Shown here: positions 36,553 through 44,900 of the stretch, one piece after another
How the letters are laid out: every line of letters starts with the position of its first letter
How positions within the stretch are numbered: position 1 is the first letter of the stretch
Assembly: GCF_000455605.1 (NCBI RefSeq)
Contig: NC_017025.1
Coordinates: forward strand, 372,001 to 436,000
Source of the DNA: Flavobacterium indicum GPTSA100-9 = DSM 17447
Lineage (GTDB): Bacteria; Bacteroidota; Bacteroidia; Flavobacteriales; Flavobacteriaceae
Reading direction: 5' to 3'
Length of the DNA stretch: 64,000 nt
Position numbers and translations under genes: made by a program
The notes under the pieces: model-generated
The model's input: the letters and a program-made list of their open reading frames with translations, nothing else
Databases searched by the model: none
What the model was told of the DNA's origin: nothing

Positions 36553-36867
36553 TTAAATTGTATTTATTTTATTACTTTTGTAAAACAAATCGTAATTTGT
36601 TGTGAAAATTAAAATTCATCTTTGTGTTTTTAGTTCGTGTAGTATAATATCAATAAGCCATACGCAATAAAATGAAAATACAAACAACCAAGTAACTTTT
36701 GTAAAATAGTTGCTTTTTTTAAAAGAAATTAATTGGTTTAAATAATAACAGAGCAATGTATTTAACATCATTTTATTATACTGTTTGTTAGGGTGTTTTT
36801 AACTAATAATGCAGGCTGGATGTTTACAAAAAACACTGAAATAGATTGGGTGCCAACAAGATAAATT
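36553..36867 (+). other. Degenerate 315-base stretch with a possible toxin C-terminal tail
   Basis: No complete gene is visible. From about 36769 a frame without stops reads HHFIILFVRVFLTN and then NAGWMFTKNTEIDWVPTR. It ends with TAA at 36862-36864, four bases from the ATG of the following lipoprotein signal sequence. The layout (end of a reading frame placed directly before a lipoprotein) repeats that of the two complete toxin-immunity pairs downstream. I take it as the remnant of a further toxin module. The rest is AT-rich with no feature I can name. Confidence 0.35.
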
Positions 36868-37491
36868 ATGGAAAAATTATTTATTTATATTTTGTTTTTT
36901 ACCATGTTTTCCTGTAAACAAGACAACAATATTAAAACACAAAAAATGTTGTAGTATTATTAGATGTTTTTTTCTGAAAATAAAATACGGGATATAAACT
37001 TTTTTTTGCCACTAAAAAACAGAATATTAATTGAAAAATTAAAGTTAGATAATGTCGACGTGCTAGAAGATAAAGACATTTATGCCTATACTTCTGTAGA
37101 AAATATTGCTAAATATGATGCCATTGAAAAGTTTGTAGCTAATGATTGGAAAAATAAAACATTAAACCATCAAGACTTTATATTTATTTTACCAAATGAA
37201 ACAAAAGAATTTGAATATATTTATGAGACAGTAAAAACATATGATTCTGCTTACAAAGAGTATAACTTAAGTGAAGGTAAAAAGTATAAATTTCAGATTA
37301 TTTATAAAATTGATAAAGAAGAAATATTTAAAAAGTGTACTGAGGAATTAAAATTATTAATTCAAGCTAATAATTTTAACTTGTACGATAAAGAGATTTT
37401 ATCAAATTACATAAATTATACTTTCAATGAAAAAAAAGGATTATTAAGTAGTATTAAAAAAAGAAAAAGATATTGGTATACAAATGAATAA
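36868..37491 (+). pseudogene. Broken lipoprotein gene, probable immunity-protein remnant
   Basis: The ATG at 36868 starts a lipoprotein signal peptide with lipobox TMFSC, then stops at TAG 36952-36954 after 28 codons. The same frame reopens at 36964 and runs for 175 residues (MFFSENKIRDINFF onward). Between them, another frame reads NVVVLLDVF. One added base in the A run near 36944 and one removed in the T run near 36966 would join all three parts into a single lipoprotein of about 206 residues. Either the gene is inactivated or the two homopolymers contain sequence errors. The 175-residue body matches no family I recognise. It follows a toxin-tail remnant. Confidence 0.5.
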
Positions 37492-37502
37492 AGAATATTT
37501 GA

Positions 37503-38279
37503 AACTTTTGGCAAGGTGCTGTGAGTAGTATTATGAGTAGTGTATGGCAAGGCGGTAATAATACTACAAAAATTGATGGAGTTAGACATAGTGTTGCAGG
37601 AACTGGTATGAAAGGCTTAGGGGATGGTTTTGTAAACAAAACAGTAGGCACTATGTTTTTTGGTACTATTAGTGGAGGTGCAACTGCAGCCGTAAGTGGG
37701 GGTAATTTTTGGCAAGGTGCTGTAACTGGATTGGTGGTGAGTGGGCTGAATCACGGGTTGCATGAAACAACTCCAGACGAAATAACGGAAGAAAATATAC
37801 GTGATAGGTTTAATTCTGATTTAAGTCCTGATGGGAAACCTGAATTTACACAAGAAGGAATAAATAAAGTTATAAAAAGTGTAAGAGGATTAAGTGGAGC
37901 TAAAAGAAGCAATAATCCTAATTTAAAGTTTAAATTCGATCCAGATTTACCATATGCAGGTCTTACCGATAGCGAAGTGCAAATAAGATTAAACCCAAAT
38001 GAAATAAAAAGCAATGCACATATGGCAGTTTTACTATTTCATGAAATGAGACATGCATGGCAGTGGTATTCAGGATTGATAGGTCATTGGGATAAAAAAT
38101 ACGGTATAGGATCTCGGGAAAACTTAATGGAAAGAGATGCGTATTGGTTTCAAATTAAAGTTGGAGGAGGTTCTTATTATGACGGTTATTATAGATATGA
38201 GTTTCATAAAAGTTTAACAAGTTTTACAAATGGCAATCCTACGCCAAAAAATATTTCGAAAACATGGCACGGAAATTAA
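37503..38279 (+). CDS. Orphan Rhs-type toxin module with HExxH metallopeptidase-like domain
   Basis: The frame opens after a TGA at 37500-37502, reading NFWQGAVSS; the first usable start is GTG 37521 (252 residues) or ATG 37533. Residues 1-90 are Gly/Ala-rich and contain ISGGATAAVSGGNFWQG and AVTGLVVSGLNHGLHETTPD. These nearly duplicate the pre-toxin segment of the Rhs gene at 39674-41287. The C-terminal domain has HEMRHAWQW (His174, Glu175, His178), a zinc metallopeptidase signature, followed by NLMERDAYWFQIK with a possible third ligand. There is no Rhs core, secretion signal or good start site, so it is a displaced 3' module. Its end overlaps the next lipoprotein by 16 bases. Confidence 0.7.
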   Translation, partial: NFWQGAVSSIMSSVWQGGNNTTKIDGVRHSVAGTGMKGLGDGFVNKTVGTMFFGTISGGATAAVSGGNFWQGAVTGLVVSGLNHGLHETTPDEITEENIRDRFNSDLSPDGKPEFTQEGINKVIKSVRGLSGAKRSNNPNLKFKFDPDLPYAGLTDSEVQIRLNPNEIKSNAHMAVLLFHEMRHAWQWYSGLIGHWDKKYGIGSRENLMERDAYWFQIKVGGGSYYDGYYRYEFHKSLTSFTNGNPTPKNISKTWHGN

Positions 38280-38989
38280 TAATTATATTTTTATTACTTT
38301 TTTTAAGTTGTAAAGAAAACAAAGATAAATTAGAACTAACAATTCTTAATAAAGAACTAGTAGCCTTTCAATATGGATCACATAAAGATACTATCAATAT
38401 TATAAAATATTGTATTGAGAATAAAAGCAACAATAAATATTATATTTGTAATATGCCTGAATTTGAAAACAATGGATTAGAAAGTAATAAAAACTTGTAT
38501 AAAAATGGTTTTTATTTTAATATTTACGATAGTTCTACAAAAAAAGAAATTGAATACAACAAAATTATAGTTTCCAATTTTTTTAACGAGTTTAAAGTGA
38601 AAAGAAATCCTTATGATTCTATTTGTTCTGTTAATTATTTAAAAATTAAAAACAAAGAATATGAACGAATGGGTTATGTAGATAATTATTCTTATTTTAT
38701 GACAAATGAGTTTAGGCAATCTAATTTTATATATCCAAACGAAAAAATTTATGGTCAACTTTATATTAACTTAACGGACACTATGCGTTATGAGGATGCA
38801 CGTATTGGTTTTGCAAAAATTTATAGTAAAAATAAATATTATACTAAAATTAGTTTGCCAAGTGACTCCGTAAATTACAAGAAAAAATTACCAAAGCATA
38901 TTTTACAAAGAATTGAAGAAAACAATTTTAAAATATATCATGGTTTTATAGAGTGTAAAAACAAAGTAGCAGTAAAAGTTATTGAATAA
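38264..38989 (+). CDS. Lipoprotein, candidate immunity protein of the metallopeptidase-like toxin
   Basis: The 241-residue protein has a signal peptide and lipobox (IIIFLLLFLSCKENKD), so it is a lipoprotein. The basic and acidic residues after the cysteine resemble a Bacteroidota surface-export signal, but that is uncertain. The rest is rich in Lys, Asn, Tyr and Ile without a recognised domain. Its start overlaps the toxin stop by 16 bases, the usual arrangement of effector and immunity genes. A membrane-anchored inhibitor fits a toxin acting in the envelope. The function is inferred from position only. Confidence 0.65.
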   Translation: MARKLIIIFLLLFLSCKENKDKLELTILNKELVAFQYGSHKDTINIIKYCIENKSNNKYYICNMPEFENNGLESNKNLYKNGFYFNIYDSSTKKEIEYNKIIVSNFFNEFKVKRNPYDSICSVNYLKIKNKEYERMGYVDNYSYFMTNEFRQSNFIYPNEKIYGQLYINLTDTMRYEDARIGFAKIYSKNKYYTKISLPSDSVNYKKKLPKHILQRIEENNFKIYHGFIECKNKVAVKVIE

Positions 38990-38998
38990 TGAAGAATA

Positions 38999-39036
38999 CC
39001 CCCGCTCCCCGCTCCCCCGCGAATCCTTTCGCGTGG
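38999..39036. repeat. Left REP palindrome of the RAYT element
   Basis: A C-rich head (CCCCCGCTCCCCGCTCCC) is followed by the hairpin CGCGAA-TCCT-TTCGCG. It is the inverted counterpart of 39641-39672. It is strikingly GC-rich in an AT-rich region. Confidence 0.85.
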
Positions 39037-39071
39037 CAGTTAAAAAAGAGTAAATTAAAATAAAAGCTTAT

Positions 39072-39638
39072 ATGAGTAGAAATTATAAGTTTCATAACCC
39101 CGAAGGAATATATTTTGTTAGTTTTGCAGTAGTAGGTTGGTTAGATGTGTTTACAAGAAACGAATATAAAGATTTGATAATTGAAAGTTTAGATTTTTGT
39201 CAAAAAAATAAAGGAATGGAAATTCATGCTTGGTGTATTATGACAAATCATGTGCATTTGATTTTTAGAAGTATAGAAAATCAAAAACCTGAACTTTTAT
39301 TAGGCGATTTCAAACGATTTACAAGTAGAAGCGTAATTAAAGCAATTCAAGAAAACCCTAGAGAAAGTAGAAAAGAATTTTTATTAGATTATTTTAAAAA
39401 AGAATCAGAAAAGAGTTCAAACACAACAAATAATCAATTTTGGAGACATGACAACAAACCAATTGAATTATGGAGCAATGAGGTAATTCAACAAAAAATA
39501 GATTATATTCATAATAACCCAGTTGGAGAAGGAATTGTTTTTAGACCAGAAGATTATAAATATAGTAGTGCAGCAGATTATGCAGGAGAAAAAGGATTAT
39601 TAGATGGAGTTTGTGTTTTTCAGTATTTTAAAATATAA
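39072..39638 (+). CDS. REP-associated tyrosine transposase (Y1 family, IS200-like)
   Basis: The 188-residue protein has the Y1 transposase features. The N-terminal strand is GIYFVSFAVVGWLDVF. The HUH metal-binding motif in HAWCIMTNHVHLIFRS shows His-Val-His. A C-terminal helix with the likely nucleophile tyrosine is in QQKIDYIHNNPVGEGIV, and YKYSSAADYAG is typical of RAYTs. It would nick single-stranded DNA at REP hairpins. The flanking palindromes are the expected substrates. Length is normal and the gene is intact, so it may be active. Confidence 0.92.
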   Translation: MSRNYKFHNPEGIYFVSFAVVGWLDVFTRNEYKDLIIESLDFCQKNKGMEIHAWCIMTNHVHLIFRSIENQKPELLLGDFKRFTSRSVIKAIQENPRESRKEFLLDYFKKESEKSSNTTNNQFWRHDNKPIELWSNEVIQQKIDYIHNNPVGEGIVFRPEDYKYSSAADYAGEKGLLDGVCVFQYFKI

Positions 39639-39640
39639 AA

Positions 39641-39672
39641 CCACGCGAAAGGATTCGCGCGGGAGCGGGGGC
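39641..39672. repeat. Right REP palindrome of the RAYT element
   Basis: CCACGCGAAAGGATTCGCGCGGG followed by AGCGGGGGC is the reverse complement of most of 38999-39036, with a shorter C/G-rich end. It starts two bases after the transposase stop codon. Confidence 0.85.
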
Positions 39673-39673
39673 A

Positions 39674-41287
39674 ATGTATTATGGAAATACAAATACTGAT
39701 AAATTAACTAGACCGTTTAGAAAATATTTTAGTGGTGATGGTAGTGTAGAAATAAAATACACTGTTGCAACAGGTGCAACAGAAATAATTACATATATTG
39801 GTGGAGATGCATATAGTGCGCCAGCACTTATAAAAAGTGATGGAACTACACAAAACTATTTTTATTTACACCGTGATTATTTAGGTAGTATTGTTGCAAT
39901 TACAAACGCAACAGGTAATATAGTAGAAAAAAGGCATTTTGATGCTTGGGGAGAAATTGTTAAAATTCAAGATGGTTTAGGCAATAACTTGGCTAAATTA
40001 ACGTTTTTTGACAGAGGTTATACAGGGCACGAACATTTACAGAGTGTAAAATTAATTCATATGAATGGACGTTTATATGATCCTAAGTTGCATCGTTTTA
40101 TGCAGCCAGATAATTTTATACAAGATCAATACAATACACAAAATTACAACCGATATGCATATGTTCTTAACAATCCTTTAAAACATACTGATCCATCTGG
40201 TGAATATGGTATTGGAATAGCAATTGGAATAGCAGTTGCAGTTGCAGTTGCGGTATATACCTTAGATGCATATTATGGAGGGAAACCATTTACGGCCTCT
40301 GGTTTAATAACTACCTCTGTAATAGCAGCATATACTGCAGCAATGACTTTTGGATTTGGTGAAATGACCTCTACAGTAAATAATTTTTTTGTACGAGCAT
40401 CATGTCAAGCAGTGCTTCATGGTTCATTTAATGGAGGAATGTCTTATATACAAGGTGGTAAGTTTTGGAGTGGTTTTGCTTCTGGAAGTATTAGTAGTAT
40501 TGCGAGTAGCGCTTTTACTGGTGGTAATAGTTTTCAAGGAGATGGATGTGTAATGGAAGGCGGTGGCTTTAAAGGAGCAAATTTTAAAGTTTTTGGAGCA
40601 CAATTGAATGAAAGTACAGTTGGTTTATTGAGTTTTGGTGCTATAAGTGGTGGTGCAGGTTCTCTTATTGGTGGAGGCAATTTTTGGCAAGGTGCGGTAA
40701 CAGGTTTAGTGGTGAGTGGATTGAATCATCTTCCACACATGCTTCAAGATTATAAAACTACTATAGTAGGAATATATGGAGCGGGTGGTGTAGATGCAAG
40801 CGGTAATCCAGATTTGAGACAATTAGTAGAATTTCAAGGAGGTAAAATGTTTTCTAGTTCTACTGGATGTTGTGATGATGATGTTATTGAATATTTAAAA
40901 GCAGGTTGGGCTAAAGGAAATAAATTAAGGATTTATGGTCATAGTAGAGGTGGAACAGCAGCTGTAAGAATTGCAAATAAGCTGGGAGAAATGAATATAA
41001 TTATAGAAGATGTCATCCTTTTTGACCCAGTTACGATGTATGGTGGTGGTGATAATATATTTAAATATCCAAATGTTATGAGAGTAAGTAATTATTATCA
41101 AAGAAATCCTTCTGATTTTTGGTCAAAAGGAATATTAAATGCTAACAATCCTTTTATAGGTAGTCCTGTAAGCGGAGTTTATCAATGGCCTGTAATTAAT
41201 AATATTAATTTAACAGGTAAATATTATAGTCCTGGAGTTTTAATCAATCATCTAAATATAACTGAATATGCAATTAAACATCCTTAG
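39674..41287 (+). CDS. 5'-truncated Rhs protein with C-terminal serine-hydrolase (lipase-like) toxin domain
   Basis: The 537-residue frame starts abruptly next to the RAYT repeat, with only the last part of an Rhs core. It contains the YD-type repeat YLHRDYLGSIVAITN, HFDAWGEIVKI, the RHS-associated core end MNGRLYDPKLHRFMQPDNFI and NRYAYVLNNPLKHTDPSGEYG. A Gly/Ala-rich transmembrane-like pre-toxin region follows (about residues 175-350), including GGGNFWQGAVTGLVVSGLNH. The final domain has an alpha/beta-hydrolase nucleophile elbow YGHSRGGTA (Ser424), with Asp451 in LFDPV and His526 in INHLN completing a plausible triad. Normal Rhs proteins exceed 1000 residues, so the 5' part is missing. A lipoprotein overlaps its 3' end. 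Confidence 0.78.
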   Translation: MYYGNTNTDKLTRPFRKYFSGDGSVEIKYTVATGATEIITYIGGDAYSAPALIKSDGTTQNYFYLHRDYLGSIVAITNATGNIVEKRHFDAWGEIVKIQDGLGNNLAKLTFFDRGYTGHEHLQSVKLIHMNGRLYDPKLHRFMQPDNFIQDQYNTQNYNRYAYVLNNPLKHTDPSGEYGIGIAIGIAVAVAVAVYTLDAYYGGKPFTASGLITTSVIAAYTAAMTFGFGEMTSTVNNFFVRASCQAVLHGSFNGGMSYIQGGKFWSGFASGSISSIASSAFTGGNSFQGDGCVMEGGGFKGANFKVFGAQLNESTVGLLSFGAISGGAGSLIGGGNFWQGAVTGLVVSGLNHLPHMLQDYKTTIVGIYGAGGVDASGNPDLRQLVEFQGGKMFSSSTGCCDDDVIEYLKAGWAKGNKLRIYGHSRGGTAAVRIANKLGEMNIIIEDVILFDPVTMYGGGDNIFKYPNVMRVSNYYQRNPSDFWSKGILNANNPFIGSPVSGVYQWPVINNINLTGKYYSPGVLINHLNITEYAIKHP

Positions 41288-41660
41288 AATAAGAATACTG
41301 TTTTGTGTTATAATGATATTAAGTTGTAATAAAAATACAAATTTAGAAAATAAAATTACAATAAAAGTAAACTCAATTGATAGTGATTCGAAGCAACTTA
41401 GAGTTAATACTTTTGATGTTATAGAAGTAAGAGCAGAAGGTTTTGGATATTTAATGAAGACTTATGAAAAAGTTGGAGAATATACGACCGATTCCTCAGG
41501 CTCAGTTAAAATAGAAATTGATGGATCTAAACAATATAGATTTATGATAAGTGGGCCAAATGGATATGGTTCCGCAAATTTTACTGAGGCATTCACTAAA
41601 GAAAAATTGAAAGACGGTCAGGAAGTAAATATTGAAGTTATAACTCATGAAAATAGATGA
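41268..41660 (+). CDS. Small lipoprotein, candidate immunity protein of the lipase-like Rhs toxin
   Basis: The 130-residue protein has a lipoprotein signal (LFCVIMILSCNKNTN) and a compact beta-rich domain (ITIKVNSIDSDSKQLRVN, VGEYTTDSSGSVKIEIDGSK, YRFMISGPNGYG) like a small carboxypeptidase-regulatory-type beta sandwich. Its ATG lies 20 bases before the stop of the Rhs gene, indicating translational coupling. Its role as inhibitor of the upstream toxin is inferred from this position and from the same arrangement at 38264. Confidence 0.65.
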   Translation: MQLNILRIRILFCVIMILSCNKNTNLENKITIKVNSIDSDSKQLRVNTFDVIEVRAEGFGYLMKTYEKVGEYTTDSSGSVKIEIDGSKQYRFMISGPNGYGSANFTEAFTKEKLKDGQEVNIEVITHENR

Positions 41661-41973
41661 AAATATTATTTCCAACTCACTCGAATCCATTGGCATGATC
41701 AGTGAATAAGTATAATTTTTATATTTAAAAAATATAGTATTGAATAAAAGTAACAAGTTTCGTAACTAGATAGTGCGGATTTGCAATCCGTGTCAGTTCT
41801 TTTGTTCTGTATTAATTTAAAATATTAAAACTTATCACATTTTTTACATTAATGCGTAACCAGTAAAATTTAAAGTTGAATAGGTTTAATTTTGCGAAGT
41901 TTTATTTATAAAAAAGATAGTTTAAATGCTTCCAAATTACTTTGGAGGTAATTTGATATTCTTATTTTTGCAT
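41661..41973. other. 313-base intergenic stretch with one REP-like palindrome
   Basis: No gene is visible. The stretch is AT-rich except for a GC-rich palindrome at 41773-41793. Near its end TATTTTTG (41963-41970) resembles a -7 box, but it is only four bases from the ATG I prefer at 41974. A real promoter there would give a nearly leaderless message. Confidence 0.5.
41773..41793. repeat. Solitary REP-like palindrome
   Basis: GTGCGGATT-TGC-AATCCGTGT contains a six-base-pair stem CGGATT/AATCCG. The sequence differs from the REPs of the RAYT at 39072, so it belongs to another repeat family. Confidence 0.6.
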
Positions 41974-44900
41974 ATGAAGTATTTTTATGTTGTAATTATA
42001 ATTTTTTTAAGCTCTTTTTTGTTTGCTCAAGGCGAAGCTAATATTTGGTATTTTGGAGAAAATGCAGGCTTAGATTTTAATAATGGAACTCCTGTAGCTT
42101 TAACTGATGGGCAAATTAATACCAATGAAGGCTGTGCTGTTTTGTCTAATAATTTAGGTCAACTTCTTTTTTATACTGATGGAGTAACAATATACAACAA
42201 AAACCATCAAGTAATGCTTAATGGCTCAGGTTTATTAGGTCATTCTTCAAGTACACAATCTGCAACAATTATTCCCAAGCCAGGAACTAATAATCTGTTT
42301 TATGTTTTTACTCAAACTATAAATGCAGGTCCTAATGGATTAAGATACAGTGTTGTAGATTTAAATTTAGATGGAGGTTTGGGTGGAGTAACGTCAGAAA
42401 AAAATATTTTTGTAACAGCACCATCTTGTGAAAAATTAGCAGTAGTAAAGCACGCCAACAACATTGATTATTGGATTTTAGTTCATGGATGGAATAATAA
42501 TATAATATCTTCTTATTTGTTAACTACATCTGGTTTATCTACAACGCCAATTAATAATTCAATAGGAGTTGTTGTGCCAAATACTAATTTAGATAATGTC
42601 ATAGGTTATATGAAATTTTCACCAGATGGAAGAAAACTTGTAGCTTGTCATGCTTTTGTTTATACAGCTGAACTTTATGATTTTGATAACTCAACGGGTA
42701 TTTTAAGTAACCCAATTTCATTGTTTACAGGCGAAAATCTTCAAACCTATGGTGCTGAATTTTCACCAAATAATGATGTATTGTATATTTCACAATCATC
42801 AACTAATGTTTTAAGTCAATTTGATTTAACAGCTAGTAATATTCCTGCTTCAAGAGTTTATTTGTCTAGTTTAAATTCTTTGGTTGGAGCGCTACAATTA
42901 GGTCCTGATGGTAAAATTTATGTAACACAATACTTTAAAACTAAACTAGGTGTTATAAATAATCCTAATGTTATTGGATCAGCTTGTAATCTTGTAGTGG
43001 ATGCAATAGATTTAAATGGAAGATTATGTAAGGCCGGTTTGCCTGCATTCTCTCAATCTTTTTTTTATACACCACTAATTAATATAACTTCAACTTGTGA
43101 AGGTCAAGCATCTAACTTTTCTTTTTCAACCAACCAAACCATTTTAAGTGCAACGTGGAATTTTGGTGATGGAAACACCTCTAATGCAATTAGTCCAACT
43201 TATACATATGCTAATTCTGGTACCTATAATGTAAGTGTAACCATAACCACACCTCAAGGAACAGGTTCCAATACAAGAAGCATAACCATCTACCCTCGCC
43301 CTACATTAATACAAAATACAGTTACCCTGAAACAATGCGACGATAATAACGATGGGTTTAGTGCTTTTAATTTAACAGAAGCAAACCAACTATTGGTTGC
43401 TAACACAAATAACCTAACTATTACCTATCATGAAACCTACAATGAAGCGGATAATGGTACAAACGCAATTCCAAACGCAACAGCATATACCAACCAAGTG
43501 GTGAGTAATGACGTGGCGTATGTTCGAATAGAAAACGAGCACGGTTGTCATCGTGTAGCCCAACTCAATTTGAGTGTTTCAACGACCAATATTCCTTCTA
43601 GTTTTCAAAAAACATTTACAGTTTGTGATGATACAGTTTCAGGTACTGCCACAGATGGTATAGCTACGTTTAATTTCAGTTCTGTTACTTCAGATATTCA
43701 AGCTTTATACCCTGTTGGGCAAGCGTTAACAATAGCCTATTATAAAAACTTAGCAGACGCTTTAGCTGAACAAAATCCAATTACTAATACATCCAATTAT
43801 ACTAATATTGGTTATCCAAATACACAAAATATTTACATACGTGTGGACAGCCAAGTCAATAATGAATGTTTAGGTTTGGGTCACCACATTACCTTAAATG
43901 TAGAACGTATTCCATTTGTAAATGATCTAACCATTAGACATTGTGATGACAATCAAGATGGAATGTATGCTTTTGATACTTCAACTGTTGAACAACAATT
44001 AATAAATGGATTAACAGGGGTACAGGTAACCTATACAACAACTTCAGGAAGTATATTACCAAGCCCTTTGCCTAATCCATTTAATACTACCACTCAAGAC
44101 ATTATTGCAACAGTAACCAATTCAACATCAACTGCTTGTAATGATACTGCAATAATTCATTTTATTGTAGATGATTTACCTGAAGTATTTCCCATTGCAT
44201 CTAATCTTACTACAGTTTGTGATGATGAAGCAAGTCCTTTGACACAAGATGGAATGTTTGCATTTAATACCACTACATTTCAATCAACCCTGTTAGGAGG
44301 ACAAACAGGAATGAATGTATATTATTATGCAGCTAATGGAACTACTTTGCCTAGTCCATTGCCAAATCCGTTTACAACTTCTACACAGAATGTAACCGTT
44401 GAAATAGTGAATCCAACTAACACACAGTGTAAAGCCACTTATACTATACCGTTTATAATAAAACCACTTCCTCTTATTGAATTAGCAGGAAGTGAATTGG
44501 TTTGTAGTAATGATCCGTCATTTACAAAAATAATTAATGCTGGTGTTACAGATGTTGCCCAAATTTCTAACTACAACTATCAATGGTATTTAAATGGAAC
44601 AATTATTCCTTCAGCCACACAGTACTATTTAGCAGTTAATACTGAAGGTGTATATACTTGTGAAGTTACTCACCCTAACGGTTGTAACAGAACAAGAACA
44701 ATAACTGTTACAGCCTCTAATAGCGCAACTATTGAACAAATAAGCATAACCGATTTATCTGATAATAATTCCATAGTAGTTTATGTATCTGGTTCAGGAG
44801 ATTATGAATACAGTTTAGATGGTATCAATTATCAAACCAGTAATACATTCAATAATCTAAATCCAGGTGTTTACAATGTTTATATTAATGATATGAATGG

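Larger units (their letters stand above)
38999..39672 (+). mobile_element. REP/RAYT element: tyrosine transposase bounded by inverted REP palindromes
   Basis: Inverted copies of the same GC-rich palindrome (38999-39036 and 39641-39672) bound a single transposase gene. Each copy contains its own CGCGAATCCTTTCGCG hairpin. The unit is about 674 bases. It lies exactly between the lipoprotein gene at 38264 and the truncated Rhs frame, which begins two bases after the right repeat. Confidence 0.8.

Noticed and set aside
41963..41970. TATTTTTG as the promoter of the T9SS cargo gene
   Set aside because: It is only four bases from the chosen ATG and has no TTTG partner at a suitable distance; in AT-rich DNA such matches are expected by chance.
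41926..41973. Upstream ATG for the T9SS cargo protein
   Set aside because: It would place 16 residues in front of a good signal peptide; the ATG at 41974 gives a standard signal sequence.
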